Below are positions 35,400 through 44,751 of a stretch of 64,000 nucleotides of DNA, piece after piece (the stretch's first letter is position 1; each line of letters opens with the position of its first letter). This DNA is from Desulfobacca sp. (lineage in GTDB: Bacteria > Desulfobacterota > Desulfobaccia > Desulfobaccales > Desulfobaccaceae), in the NCBI GenBank assembly GCA_020725545.1, contig DYEV01000019.1:124001-188000 (forward strand), read 5' to 3'. Both the position numbers and the translations under genes were made by a program. The notes under the pieces were generated by a model. The model saw nothing but the letters and a program-made list of their open reading frames with translations, was not told the DNA's origin and did not search any database.

Positions 35400-36029
35400 A
35401 TGAAAAAATTCTTTGAACGGGTCAGCACCAAAGGCGAGGCGCCGCAGATCGCTTCGTTCTCCAACATGATGACCTTTTATAGCCTGCTTTTTGTGCTGCT
35501 GGCCATCCCCTTTGTCCTCATCGTGGCGTTGGTCTGGCTCACCGGCGTCATCGGTTTCAGTACCTATATTTTTCTCTTCCTGGGCGCGGTGGCCGCGCTC
35601 GTCAGTTGGCGGGTCTACCGCCGCTGGCAGCTCTTCAAGGCCAAGCTGGCGGCCCAGGGCGCCGAGATGGGGGACATCGTCAAGGAAGCGGCCCGGCAGG
35701 GCAAGGATGTGGAAGTCTCTCTGATGAACGGTCTGCTCACCTTCCGCTATCACGGCCGGCGGGGGGCTGCGCCCCTGGCCCTGGCCGCGCCAACGTTGGC
35801 CCTGGAGGCCCCGGTGGACCTGGACGCGGCCGGGGCAGAGGCGGGAAATGGGGAAGATTGGCAGGAACCCAGCCGCTTGCGCCGGGAGTTGGAAGGGTTT
35901 ATGCGCCTGCGGGACGCCGGCGTCATCAGTGCCGAGGAATTTGAAGCCATTAAAAGCCGGCTCATGGCCAAGTTTGCCGAGCCGGAGCCGCCGGTCAATG
36001 GCCAAGGGTTCGTGGTGAGCGGGCAGTAG
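35400..36029 (+). CDS. two-helix membrane protein with SHOCT-like C-terminus
   Basis: A 209-residue protein. Two adjacent membrane helices lie near residues 25-75 (SLLFVLLAIPFVLIVALVWL and FLFLGAVAALVSW). A charged cytoplasmic stretch and an Ala/Pro-rich linker follow. At the C-terminus a SHOCT-type helical hairpin reads LRDAGVISAEEFEAIKSRLM. SHOCT modules mediate oligomerisation. The specific role is unknown. The ATG at 35400 follows TAGGAAT, and an earlier in-frame ATG at 35358 lacks a binding site. Confidence 0.75.
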   Translation: MKKFFERVSTKGEAPQIASFSNMMTFYSLLFVLLAIPFVLIVALVWLTGVIGFSTYIFLFLGAVAALVSWRVYRRWQLFKAKLAAQGAEMGDIVKEAARQGKDVEVSLMNGLLTFRYHGRRGAAPLALAAPTLALEAPVDLDAAGAEAGNGEDWQEPSRLRRELEGFMRLRDAGVISAEEFEAIKSRLMAKFAEPEPPVNGQGFVVSGQ

Positions 36030-36345
36030 CCAGTGGTTAGTGGTTAGTGGAAGCTCTGGCCGAACCTCCTCTCCTCCATCCCCTCCCCTCTGCCGAGTTG
36101 GACCCACACAGTGAAGAGCCAATGGACAGTAGGCGGTAGGCAGTAGGCAGTGGCGCAGGGCAGGAAAGCGCCGGGCCTGTCGCCCTGATGCCCCCGGTTT
36201 GGAAGGACCCCTCTGTCCGCCCGGCCTGGAGGGAAAACCCCCTCCCTAACCCTCTCCGTGGACGGGGAGGGAAATTTTGGCGCCGTGGACGGGCAAGGGA
36301 CCTTTCCCCTATTCACGGGGGGTGCTAGCGGAGGTTGTTGAGCCC
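36030..36345. other. gene-free stretch with short direct repeats
   Basis: No gene. The stretch holds a GTTAGTG doublet (36036-36050) and imperfect GTAGGCA-type tandem copies at about 36127-36152. Two similar CCGTGGACGGG words lie near 36258 and 36283. Confidence 0.5.
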
Positions 36346-36978
36346 TCAGGGGGCTTCGTAATCGGGGTCCGGCTCACTGATCGTTTCGGTGCTCATGGCC
36401 AGGCGGGGGCCTTCGGTGAGGGCGGCGCTGTCCCAGAAATCCCGCTTATAGCGGTAATATTGGTGCAGACGCAGCAGGCTGCGGGCCAGGTGTTCCAGGT
36501 AGGCCGGTGGTAGGGAGTCAATAACATGCTGCAGGAGCACCAGGAAACTGGCCGGCAGATAGAATTTCTCTTTGCCGAGCATGCCGTTGAACTCCAGCCG
36601 ATACGAACCCTGGCGGCCGCTGTATAACGCCGCCTGATAGGTCCGCTGGCTGGGTTGGCTGACCTCCCTCCCCAGACGTAATTTCCCCAAAGGAATGCTT
36701 ATCTTGTCAGGCTCCCCCTGCAGGTTGAGCAGCCGCTGCCCTACCCGGTTGACAAAATCCAGCAGTTCCCGGGCCACCCGGGTTTCGTTGAGTTCGGCCA
36801 ACTCGAACATGATGTGGGCATAATAGAAGAGGGCGCAGCGGATCCAATCCTCGGGACGCGGCTGGCCAAGAGGCCAAGCCACCTGGGGGACCACCAGATC
36901 ATTGCCGAGAAAACATATCCGCACCTGGCATTGCAGGGTTTCCCGTTCCCGTCGCCAAAAGCCAAAGAATCGTTTCAT
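36346..36978 (-). CDS. uncharacterised soluble protein
   Basis: A 210-residue protein without membrane segments or a domain I recognise. It begins MKRFFGFWRRERETLQCQ, contains a helical middle (YYAHIMFELAELNETRVARELLDFVNRV, read as two helices) and an aromatic-rich helix near the end (LLRLHQYYRYKRDFWDSA). The acidic tail is EPDPDYEAP. The codon style is normal for the window. It is flanked by gene-free DNA on both sides, so context gives no hint. Confidence 0.65.
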   Translation of the reverse strand: MKRFFGFWRRERETLQCQVRICFLGNDLVVPQVAWPLGQPRPEDWIRCALFYYAHIMFELAELNETRVARELLDFVNRVGQRLLNLQGEPDKISIPLGKLRLGREVSQPSQRTYQAALYSGRQGSYRLEFNGMLGKEKFYLPASFLVLLQHVIDSLPPAYLEHLARSLLRLHQYYRYKRDFWDSAALTEGPRLAMSTETISEPDPDYEAP

Positions 36979-37320
36979 AGGGTGATTGTTGGAGCCGCCT
37001 CCTGCCTTGCCGACCTAGAGAGCGGCTGCTTGCCCTCGCTGTTGCTGCTGAGCCAGACCCGGTTTGCCGGTTCAGAGAACTCCCCGGCCTGGCGCCGGTC
37101 CGACCGGGTTGCACCTCTCCACTCGGCCACTTCACGTTACCGCAAATGACGGCAAAAGTCAACGCATCGGGCGGCATCCATTCAAGGGTTCAAAGTCAGG
37201 GGGCAACTCTTTGGTATGCAGCCCGGTGGCCGTCGAATGTATCTTAAGGCGGCCCGCTCTGTCATTCTGAGGGCTGGACTCACCTGCGGTCAACAGGATA
37301 TTTTTCTGGGTCACGGCTCA
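36979..37320. other. gene-free stretch
   Basis: No supported gene. A short TGTCATTCTGAGGGC near 37259 resembles one arm of the dispersed element but nothing else matches. Confidence 0.5.
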
Positions 37321-37731
37321 CTATTTCGACAGGAGGTAGACAGCCGCGGCTGCCAGGGCGATCCCCACCAGGTGGCGGAGGGTCAGGGTTTCCGAGAGAA
37401 GAGTCACCCCCACCACCACCGTGATCAAGGGATACAGGGAGGTGAGCGGCACCACCACCGAGGCCGGGCCGCCGCCCAGGGCTTTGAGGAAAAAGAACAG
37501 ACCACCGCCGCCGCACAGGCCGGCGGCCACGGCCGCTGCCAGCCCCGGGGCGCTCCAGGGCAGGGTAAAGCGCTGCAGGCCCCAGACGATGCTTCCCACC
37601 ACCACATAGACCAAGGCCTCAGTGATAAAGATCGCCCAGCTGGGCAGATACATATTGGCAATCTTGCTGAATACCCCCCAAAATCCCCATAACAGGAGGG
37701 AAATGAGGGCATAAGAGAACCATTCGCTCAT
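37321..37731 (-). CDS. EamA-type small permease (DMT superfamily)
   Basis: A 136-residue inner-membrane protein with a single EamA unit of about five helices. It begins MSEWFSYALISLLLWGFWGVFSK, contains the Gly-rich GLCGGGGLFFFLKALGGGPAS, and ends LVGIALAAAAVYLLSK with the usual LSETLTLRHLVG loop. Single-domain members probably act as dimers. The substrate is unknown. The ATG at 37731 follows AAAGGA. A longer frame to 37848 is unlikely. Confidence 0.85.
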   Translation of the reverse strand: MSEWFSYALISLLLWGFWGVFSKIANMYLPSWAIFITEALVYVVVGSIVWGLQRFTLPWSAPGLAAAVAAGLCGGGGLFFFLKALGGGPASVVVPLTSLYPLITVVVGVTLLSETLTLRHLVGIALAAAAVYLLSK

Positions 37732-37889
37732 AAGTATCCTTTGTCTTGACAAACCGCGGCTTTTTAAGGGATGATGGTCCAGAAGGAATACGCGTGGAGT
37801 ATCACGTCTAGCCCGCCTCTGTGCCAGGGAGCCGTTCTTTCCCAGCATGCGGCCACCTTAGCCCTACTCCCGGCCAGGGCCACGGAGTC

Positions 37890-38432
37890 ATGATGACGAA
37901 TCACAAAGGCTTTGTCCTGCTTTGGTTGTTCTTGCTGCTCTGCATCCCTTCCTTCGGAGGCGCCATGGAGATTTCGTCTAGCGCGTTTGTGGATAAGGGT
38001 ACAATTCCCCTCGCCCATGTCATGCCCGGGGCGGGTGGGCAAAATGTCTCCCTGCCCCTGCAGTGGTCCGAAGTGCCGGCGGGCACCAAATCCCTGGCCC
38101 TGGCCATCGTCGATCCCCACCCCGTGGCCAACAACTGGGTCCATTGGCTGGTCATCAACATCCCGCCGGACGTGAAGGAATTGCCGGCCGGCGCCTCCCG
38201 CCGGGCCATGCCGCCCGGCGCCGTGGAGCTGAAAAATTCCTTCGGCGACATCGGCTATGGCGGCCCGCAGCCGCCCAAAGGGACGGGCGACCACCCCTAT
38301 GTGGTGACCATCTATGCCCTGAATGTGGCCTCTTTGGATCTGCCGGTCAACACCTCTCTGAGCGCTTTTCACAAGGCCTTGGCAGGGAAGATCCTGGCTA
38401 CCGCCACCATAACCGGGATGTTTGGCCGTTAG
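37890..38432 (+). CDS. secreted PEBP-family protein (YbhB/YbcL-like)
   Basis: A 180-residue protein with a signal peptide (GFVLLWLFLLLCIPSFGGA) and a phosphatidylethanolamine-binding-protein fold. Family landmarks are NVSLPLQWSEVPAGTKSLAL, VDPHPVANNWVHWLVINIP and YGGPQPPKGTGDHPYVVTIYAL, including the ligand-pocket Asp-Pro and His residues. The function of bacterial PEBPs is poorly known. ATG at 37890 (or 37893) follows GGAG. The next gene, the phosphoesterase, starts 53 bases downstream. Confidence 0.88.
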   Translation: MMTNHKGFVLLWLFLLLCIPSFGGAMEISSSAFVDKGTIPLAHVMPGAGGQNVSLPLQWSEVPAGTKSLALAIVDPHPVANNWVHWLVINIPPDVKELPAGASRRAMPPGAVELKNSFGDIGYGGPQPPKGTGDHPYVVTIYALNVASLDLPVNTSLSAFHKALAGKILATATITGMFGR

Positions 38433-38485
38433 GCTTTTGTCGACGCCAGCCCAGCAAATACCAGCCAGTCGGCCAGGGGAGAGTT

Positions 38486-39082
38486 ATGCCCGAGGACGAA
38501 CCGCTCCAGAAATATCGCCAAAAACGTGATTTTTCCAAGACTTCCGAGCCGCGCGGCGGGGAGGGCCGGGAATCGGCTGATCCTATCTTTGTCATCCAAA
38601 AACATGCGGCCCGGCGTCTGCATTATGACTTCCGCCTGGAAATCGGCGGCACCCTGAAATCCTGGGCTCTCCCCAAGGGACCGTCCACCAACCCCAGAGA
38701 TAAACGCCTGGCCGTGCCCACGGAGGACCACCCCTTGGAATACGCGGATTTTGAGGGCGTCATTCCGCCGGGGGAGTATGGCGCCGGCACCGTCCTGGTC
38801 TGGGATAGCGGCACGTTCCGGAACCTGACGGAGAAAAAAGGCCAGCCCATCCCCGTGGAGCAGGCATTGGCCCACGGCCATCTCTCCATCTGGCTGGAGG
38901 GCAGGAAACTCCGGGGGGCCTATGCCTTAACCCGTTTCAAACAGGCCCCGGACGAGAGTTGGCTCCTGGTAAAAAAAGATGATGCCGAGGCCGACGCCGA
39001 TCAGGACATTTTGGCGACCCGCCCCGAATCAGTCCTGAGCGGCCGGACCTTGGAGGAGATTGCGGCTGACGCAGGGTATTAA
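38486..39082 (+). CDS. stand-alone DNA ligase D-type 3'-phosphoesterase
   Basis: A 198-residue protein equal to the phosphoesterase (PE) module of LigD. It removes 3'-phosphates or 3'-ribonucleosides from DNA ends. It has FVIQKHAARRLHYDFRLEIGG (metal-binding His and Asp), LKSWALPKGPS, DHPLEYADFEGVIPPGEYGAG and the late LLVKKDD. No polymerase or ligase module and no ku gene are nearby, so it is a free-standing end-cleaning enzyme. The ATG at 38486 follows GGGGAGAGTT. Confidence 0.9.
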   Translation: MPEDEPLQKYRQKRDFSKTSEPRGGEGRESADPIFVIQKHAARRLHYDFRLEIGGTLKSWALPKGPSTNPRDKRLAVPTEDHPLEYADFEGVIPPGEYGAGTVLVWDSGTFRNLTEKKGQPIPVEQALAHGHLSIWLEGRKLRGAYALTRFKQAPDESWLLVKKDDAEADADQDILATRPESVLSGRTLEEIAADAGY

Positions 39083-39200
39083 CATACTGCCGGTGGCGGG
39101 CTCATGTTGCCTTCTCGCCAGCCCGGCATGTCGGCTGAGCAATGGCCACCCTCGATTTTTCCCTCTTCCCTGTCCCCTGTTCTTTGTTCCCGCGTCCCTG

Positions 39201-39581
39201 TCATCTTTCCAGGATGACCACTGCCACTCCATAATCTCCTTCATCGCTGAGGGACACAAACATGCCGGTGACGCCGTGCTGTTCACAGAGGCGGGCGGCC
39301 CGGCCGCTGACCCGCAGGTCCGGCCGGCCGGAAGGAGCTGGGACCACCGCCACGTCCCGCCAGAAGATGCCGCCCTGCCGCAGACCCACCCCCAAAGCCT
39401 TGGAAAAAGCCTCCTTGGCGGCGAAGCGGAGGGCGTAGTTATACTCCGGTCGGGCATGGGAGTCGCAATAGGCGATCTCCTCCGACGTAAAGAGGCGTTC
39501 TTTGAATCGATCCCCGAATCGCGCCAGGACGGCGGCGATCCGGGGAATTTTAACCAGGTCAACACCGATGCCGACGATCAT
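39201..39581 (-). CDS. acpS: holo-[acyl-carrier-protein] synthase
   Basis: Transfers 4'-phosphopantetheine from CoA to acyl carrier protein. The 126-residue length is typical. It begins MIVGIGVDLVKIPRI with the magnesium-binding Asp, has FTSEEIAYC, and carries the signature FAAKEAFSKALGVG with Glu and Lys. The start lies 12 bases after the lon stop, so it is the last gene of an hsp20-lon-acpS operon. Confidence 0.95.
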   Translation of the reverse strand: MIVGIGVDLVKIPRIAAVLARFGDRFKERLFTSEEIAYCDSHARPEYNYALRFAAKEAFSKALGVGLRQGGIFWRDVAVVPAPSGRPDLRVSGRAARLCEQHGVTGMFVSLSDEGDYGVAVVILER

Positions 39582-39593
39582 AGTCCGGGTTTC

Positions 39594-42011
39594 TTAAGCG
39601 GCCGCAACCTTGGCCATGGTCGGCGCCTCGGTCCGCCCGAAGGCGATCTCCAGCACTTCGTCCATGCGTTCCACGAAGTGGAACTGCAGTTCTTCTTTGA
39701 CGTTGGCCGGAATATCCTCCAGGTCCTTGGCATTCTGGGCCGGCAGGATGACCTCTTTGATCCCGGCCCGATGCGCGGCCAGGACTTTGTCTTTGATGCC
39801 GCCCACCGGCAGGACCCGGCCCCGCAGGGTGATCTCCCCGGTCATGGCCAGGCCTTTTTTCACCGGCCGGTCCGAGAAGAGAGAGACCAAGGCGGTGAGC
39901 ATGGCCACACCGGCCGAGGGCCCGTCTTTAGGGATGGCCCCCGAGGGAACATGCACGTGGATGTCCGTATCTTTAAAGAAATCCTCTTCCACGCCGATGT
40001 AGGGGGCCCGGGCCCGGATATAGCTGAGGGCCGCGTCCACCGACTCCCGCATGACCTCGCCGATCTGGCCGGTGAGTTTCAGTTTACTGCTCCCCGGCAT
40101 TTTCAGGGCTTCGATGAAGAGGATTTCGCCGCCCACGGGGGTCCAAGCCAGACCGGTGGCCACCCCCGGCTCGGGATGGTCCAGGGCCGTTTCTCGGAAG
40201 AATTTGGCCGGCCCTAGATAGGTTGGGACATCGGCCGCCGTAATGGTCTTCGACGTCAGCAGGCCTTCGGCCACCTCCCGGGCCACCCCCCGGCAGAGGG
40301 CGGCCACCTCCCGCTCCAGGTTCCGCAGGCCCGCTTCCCGGGTGTAATCGGCCACCACCAGGCGCATGGCCTCGGGGGTGATGGTCAACTGCTCCGGCCT
40401 GAGGCCGTGGGCCTCCAACTGGCGGGGCAGCAGGTAGTCAAAGGCGATCTGGACCTTCTCCTCTTCGGTATAGCCCGGCAGCTGCAGGACCTCCATCCGG
40501 TCCCGGAGGGCCGGCGGGATGGTGTCCAGCATATTGGCGGTGGTGATGAACATCACCTTGGAGAGGTCAAAACCCACTTCCAGGTAGTGATCGGAGAACG
40601 AAGAATTCTGCTCCGGGTCCAGGACCTCCAGGAGGGCCGAGGCCGGGTCGCCCCGGAAATCGGTGCCGATCTTGTCCACTTCGTCGAGGATAAAAACCGG
40701 GTTATTGCTGCCGGCCCGACGGATGCTCTGGATGATGCGGCCGGGCATGGCACCCACGTAGGTGCGCCGGTGGCCCCGGATTTCCGCTTCATCCCGCACG
40801 CCGCCCAAAGAAAGGCGCACGAATTTGCGTCCCAGGGCCCGGGCTATGGATTTCCCCAGCGAGGTCTTGCCGGTGCCCGGCGGTCCCACGAAACAGAGGA
40901 TGGAGCCCTTCATATCCGGTTTCAGTTTGCGCACCGCCAGAAACTCCAAGATGCGTTTTTTCACCTTCTCCAGGTTATAATGATCCTCATCCAGGATTCG
41001 GCGGGCTTCCGCCAGATCCAGCCGGTCTTCGGTGCTCACCGACCAGGGCAGTTCGATCATCCACTCCAGGTAGTTGCGGATAACCTGATGATCCGGCGAA
41101 GTGGGCGGGATGCGGCTGAGCCGGTTTAACTCCCGCTCAGCCTCTTTAAAGGCGGCCTCGGGCAGTTCTGCCTCCAGGAGGCGGTTCTGCAGATCGGCGA
41201 TCTCCTGGGAGCGCTCATCCGTCTCCCCCAACTCCTTCTGCAGGGCCTTGATCTGTTCCCGGATGTAATAATCCTTCTGGGCCTTGTCCATTTCCGTCTT
41301 GACATTGGCCTGGATCTGCTTGCCCAATTCCAGGATTTCGATCTCCCGGTTGATCAGGCGCAGGACCTTGCGCAGGCGCTCTTTGACGTCAATGGTCTCC
41401 AGCAGGTCCTGCTTCTCCGCCTTGGCGACGTTCAGGCTGCCGCCGGCGACATCAGCCAAGACCCGGGGATCGTCCAGTTCCTGGACCATGGCCCCCAGTT
41501 CGGTGGGCAGATAAGGGGAGAGCTCGGACATCTTCTGGAACAGGCCTTTGAGACCGGCCACCATGCCGTCGATCTCCAGATCAGCTTCGTAACTTTCGGG
41601 GATGGGAGTCACCCGGGCCTGCAGGTAGGGTTCGGTATCGACGATCTCTTCCACCCGGAAGCGATAGAGGCCCTGAACCAGGAGGCGCACCGCGCCTTCC
41701 TGGGTCTTACCCATTTTGAGGATCACTGCGGCCGTCCCTACCGGGTAGAGGTTATCAATGGTATAGACCTCGGTGGCCGGCTGCCGGCTGGTCAAGATGC
41801 CGATGATTTTGTCCTTAAGAAGAGTCTCGTCGATCAGCCGTTGGGCCGACTCCTCCCACAGAGCTAAGGGAATGATCAGCCGGGGGAACAGGACCAACTC
41901 GCTCATGGGTAATATGGGCAGCAACCGCGAGTCGCCGGCGTCGGTCACCGGTGTGGCGGTATTGGGCTCGTCATTCGGCAGGGTTTCTCTTTCATCCATA
42001 GACATATCCAT
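39594..42011 (-). CDS. lon: ATP-dependent protease Lon
   Basis: An 805-residue AAA+ serine protease that removes misfolded and regulatory proteins. It has the N-terminal LAN domain ([19 protein letters not shown]), a coiled region, and Walker [19 protein letters not shown]. Walker B is [11 protein letters not shown]. The catalytic Ser is in [11 protein letters not shown] and the Lys in [15 protein letters not shown]. Three possible ATGs lie within five codons (42011, 42005, 41999), and AAGGATAA is just upstream. It sits between hsp20 and acpS, so a small heat-shock chaperone and the protease are probably made together. Confidence 0.97.
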   Translation of the reverse strand: MDMSMDERETLPNDEPNTATPVTDAGDSRLLPILPMSELVLFPRLIIPLALWEESAQRLIDETLLKDKIIGILTSRQPATEVYTIDNLYPVGTAAVILKMGKTQEGAVRLLVQGLYRFRVEEIVDTEPYLQARVTPIPESYEADLEIDGMVAGLKGLFQKMSELSPYLPTELGAMVQELDDPRVLADVAGGSLNVAKAEKQDLLETIDVKERLRKVLRLINREIEILELGKQIQANVKTEMDKAQKDYYIREQIKALQKELGETDERSQEIADLQNRLLEAELPEAAFKEAERELNRLSRIPPTSPDHQVIRNYLEWMIELPWSVSTEDRLDLAEARRILDEDHYNLEKVKKRILEFLAVRKLKPDMKGSILCFVGPPGTGKTSLGKSIARALGRKFVRLSLGGVRDEAEIRGHRRTYVGAMPGRIIQSIRRAGSNNPVFILDEVDKIGTDFRGDPASALLEVLDPEQNSSFSDHYLEVGFDLSKVMFITTANMLDTIPPALRDRMEVLQLPGYTEEEKVQIAFDYLLPRQLEAHGLRPEQLTITPEAMRLVVADYTREAGLRNLEREVAALCRGVAREVAEGLLTSKTITAADVPTYLGPAKFFRETALDHPEPGVATGLAWTPVGGEILFIEALKMPGSSKLKLTGQIGEVMRESVDAALSYIRARAPYIGVEEDFFKDTDIHVHVPSGAIPKDGPSAGVAMLTALVSLFSDRPVKKGLAMTGEITLRGRVLPVGGIKDKVLAAHRAGIKEVILPAQNAKDLEDIPANVKEELQFHFVERMDEVLEIAFGRTEAPTMAKVAAA

Positions 42012-42044
42012 TTATCCTTCAAAGGAATTACCCGGCTCCAGGGG

Positions 42045-42494
42045 TCATTCTTCTTCTCGTATGGCAATGTGGCGGGGCGGACTGGCCTGACGCCAGTGGA
42101 GCCTGATAATGAGGATACCGTTTTGGTATTCCGCCTCCACCTGTGAGTCATCAATGGTTTTGGGCAATTGAAAACGTCTGGCAAAACTGCCGTAGTCGAT
42201 CTCCAAGCGGTGGAAGCGCCTGACCGGATCGTTGGCAGGGAAACGCCGCCTCCCCTCCACCACTAATTCTTGGCGGTGCAAGGTCAGGGCAATGTCAGCG
42301 GCATTGAGACCGGCCAAATCCATGCGGATGACAAGGGCTTGAGGCGTCTCATAGATGTCGGCGGCCGGCTGAAACTGGGGAGCTGTGGCAGTGGCCGGCC
42401 CACCCCAGGGACCGAACATATTCTCCATGAGGCGCCGCATTCTCTCTTCCATCATCTCAAAATCTTTGGCAAATTTTATTTTTATGGGAGCCAT
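42045..42494 (-). CDS. small heat-shock protein, Hsp20 family
   Basis: A 149-residue ATP-independent holdase. An N-terminal helical arm (MAPIKIKFAKDFEMMEERMRR at its start) precedes an alpha-crystallin domain with FQPAADIYETPQALVIRMDL and GRRRFPANDPVRRFHRLE. The C-terminal end of the domain reads AEYQNGILIIRLHW (the family's A-x-x-x-N-G-x-L). ATG at 42494 follows GGAAGGA; an in-frame ATG at 42548 is less likely. It is 33 bases upstream of lon. No heat-shock sigma promoter was recognised upstream. Confidence 0.93.
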   Translation of the reverse strand: MAPIKIKFAKDFEMMEERMRRLMENMFGPWGGPATATAPQFQPAADIYETPQALVIRMDLAGLNAADIALTLHRQELVVEGRRRFPANDPVRRFHRLEIDYGSFARRFQLPKTIDDSQVEAEYQNGILIIRLHWRQASPPRHIAIREEE

Positions 42495-42810
42495 TGAGGC
42501 AGTCCTTCCCAATGGATTACTGATTGGCAATGGCACAAATTCAGCCATTTGCCAGGGTTAATAAGGTACCGTGCACCTGGAGTACATGGTAAGTTCATAG
42601 TGAACCCTTGTAAAGATCCGGCAGGAAATTTTGACGGGTACCGGCGAGTTGAGATCTGATCCCCGTTTGGGCAGATTTCCAAAGCTAAGCGATGGTGAAA
42701 GTTTTGTCTGCAGGCTCTCGGCCAGGTACCGGCGGGCGTTGATCCTGCCCCGGGAGAGGGTTAGAGATGCGGTCCGGCAGCCTCCTGGCCCTTTGCTTTA
42801 CCTTTGCCCC
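42495..42810. other. upstream region of hsp20
   Basis: No gene. It contains a GTTCA-TAG-TGAAC palindrome near 42590-42602, about 100 bases upstream of the hsp20 start. This is a candidate operator in the position expected for heat-shock control, but it is not a known CIRCE element. Confidence 0.4.
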
Positions 42811-44376
42811 CTAATATAAGCGGCTGATCAGTCTGCCGGTACGGTACAGGGAGATGGGCCCATCCATGGAGATGCAGATGCCCAGGACATTGGGATAATA
42901 GGCGGTGATTTCCCGGGTTGCCTGGTGGCGGGTGCCGCTGCCCAATTCATCACCGGCCAGCGGCGGCAACTGCAGGCCGGTGGCTTTCAGGCGGGCGCCG
43001 AAATGGGTCACTGACAGCTTTTCATTTACGATGACGGCGCCGTCGGGTTTGGCCAGCCCCAGGAGAATGGCGCTCCGACGCTGGTCCAGAGGCGCGGGTT
43101 GGGCCAGCCGCACTTCGTTTTCAATGGGGACAAAGGGCTCCTGGAGCTTGGCAGCGCTCAGTCCCACCAGGACAATGCCTCCCCGGGCATTGGCCCGCAT
43201 GCCCCGGAAAAGATTCCGCAACTGCTGCAACGCTTCGGCATGGTTGCCTGCCGGACAGATGCTGCGCAATTGGCGCTCCAGTTCCTGCCAAAAGACGTCC
43301 TGAAACAGAGGGATTTGCAGACGGCCGTGCCGGTATTCCAACAACGAGAGGGGAATCCGTTTGTTTTGCCGGCCTTTCAGAGCCAGCCAAAAATTAAACC
43401 GGCCCCGGCGGGAGATGGTAGCCAGGGGTAGGGACTCCCGCCAGGCCCGGACTGTGATCAACTGGCGTTGAGTGCCTTCGGGGAGATGGAGGATCCCGAC
43501 GATCCGATTGTGATGCGCCGCCAGGAAGGTGGTGCGGCCATCTGCATTAAGCAAGAGCTGTTTAATGGGTTCCAGCCCCTCGGTTAACAACGGCCTTTGG
43601 GATTCGTGATACAAAAACAGGTTGGGCCAACGACTCTGTTGTTCCGCCAACGATTTGTCAGGGGACAGGAAGGCGAAGCCGGTGAAAAGACGTTCGCCCT
43701 CAATGGTATAATAAAGAAGCTGTTTAAAGAGACGCACGCCGCGGATCAAGGCCTCCTCGGCGCTGCTCCCGGGTATCTCGCAGCGTTTCAGATCCGCCGG
43801 TGTGTACAACCGGGTGCCGATATACGGCGTATCCTGGGCATCCAACTTCACCGTGGCGCAGGGAATCCAGACCAAGGACTGCAAGTAGCGCGCAATCACC
43901 TGTTCTTCCAGGGAGTAGGGCGCAAAGGCCAAAAAATCCTGCTGGACCACCCCGGCATGGATGGCAAGAACATAGAACCAGGCCAGCCCGAAGAGAATGC
44001 TGATAAAACGACAATGAAAGGGCGATAATAAAAACGAGGACTGGGAAGTGCTGAGTTTAAAATAATCGACTTCCTCCCCTAATTGTAATCTGATCAGGTG
44101 AAAGAGGGAACCGCTCGCCGTATCTTCCTGGTTGGGAAAAAGCGTGCCCTGAATCACCAACTTATGCCGTCGGGTATGAACCGCCAAAAAAGGGAACAAT
44201 TCGACCCCGACTTTGGGATGGGGTACCTCCCAGCCATGAAACGCCTCCAACTCCCGGCTTAAGGTGCAGGTGGTGATGTCCTCCAAGAGGCGGTTCAGCT
44301 CAGTGGAAGCAATCAGGGCCAGGTAACTCTGGCGCAATTGCACCAGATCAATGGCTTTAGTTGAAAAGCGGGGCAT
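42811..44376 (-). CDS. diadenylate-cyclase (DAC/DisA_N) domain protein with large sensor-like N-terminus
   Basis: A 521-residue protein. The last 130 or so residues match a DAC domain that makes cyclic di-AMP: RRSAILLGLAKPDGAVIVNEK (the DGA motif) and LGSGTRHQATREITAYYP in place of the usual GTRHRAA. The end reads LGICISMDGPISLYRTGRL. The N-terminal 380 residues are not recognised and contain one hydrophobic stretch (FISILFGLAWFYVLAIHAGVV). DAC proteins with unusual N-terminal domains are known in deltaproteobacteria. The Arg-to-Gln change in RHR could lower or alter activity. The start is the ATG at 44376, and a TTG six bases earlier is possible. Confidence 0.8.
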   Translation of the reverse strand: MPRFSTKAIDLVQLRQSYLALIASTELNRLLEDITTCTLSRELEAFHGWEVPHPKVGVELFPFLAVHTRRHKLVIQGTLFPNQEDTASGSLFHLIRLQLGEEVDYFKLSTSQSSFLLSPFHCRFISILFGLAWFYVLAIHAGVVQQDFLAFAPYSLEEQVIARYLQSLVWIPCATVKLDAQDTPYIGTRLYTPADLKRCEIPGSSAEEALIRGVRLFKQLLYYTIEGERLFTGFAFLSPDKSLAEQQSRWPNLFLYHESQRPLLTEGLEPIKQLLLNADGRTTFLAAHHNRIVGILHLPEGTQRQLITVRAWRESLPLATISRRGRFNFWLALKGRQNKRIPLSLLEYRHGRLQIPLFQDVFWQELERQLRSICPAGNHAEALQQLRNLFRGMRANARGGIVLVGLSAAKLQEPFVPIENEVRLAQPAPLDQRRSAILLGLAKPDGAVIVNEKLSVTHFGARLKATGLQLPPLAGDELGSGTRHQATREITAYYPNVLGICISMDGPISLYRTGRLISRLY

Positions 44377-44748
44377 GGTCAAGGTTCTCTTGTTGGGATA
44401 TTCTCTTTTATTGAGCTTTATTACTCATGGTCATTAGTTGGATAAATCACTTGCGAACCGGGAAAATTCATCCTTACTGCAAATGGCTGGCGTGGACGGG
44501 CCCGGCAATCCGCCCCACTAACTGACTACTGACAACTGGTAACCGCCCGTCTTTTTCTTCTCGGCATTGCCGGCCGTCTGGGGTTATGGTTTTGGTGGAA
44601 TGCTGGTATAATAAAAATAAGAACGGTATAGCCATTCCCGATGGTATTGGCTATTATATCCCAGGATCATAAAAAAGTTAAGTCAGATGAACCTTGACGG
44701 TGTTAACTAAGGTGGCAGTCGCGCCTAGCAGCGAGCTGGCCCCCCCAC
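44377..44748. other. gene-free spacer between divergent signalling genes
   Basis: No gene. It contains a GTGG...CCAC-flanked GC hairpin at 44492-44518 and a TATAAT at 44607-44612. A repeated GGTAT-GCCATTCCCGATGGTAT-like inverted text follows near 44635-44650. It should carry the promoters of both flanking genes. Confidence 0.5.
44607..44612 (+). promoter_or_regulatory. possible -10 element upstream of the Cache kinase
   Basis: A perfect TATAAT lies in AT-rich DNA about 140 bases upstream of the kinase. The -35 position holds only a weak TTATGG. Confidence 0.35.
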
Positions 44749-44751
44749 TTG

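Noticed and set aside
36126-36152. CRISPR-like or minisatellite repeat (GTAGGCA copies)
   Set aside because: Only three imperfect seven-base copies with no spacers. No CRISPR array or cas gene was seen anywhere in the window.
38063-38485. N-terminal extension of the LigD-type phosphoesterase
   Set aside because: The upstream frame overlaps the PEBP-family gene in another phase and has no conserved residues. The ATG at 38486 has a proper ribosome binding site.
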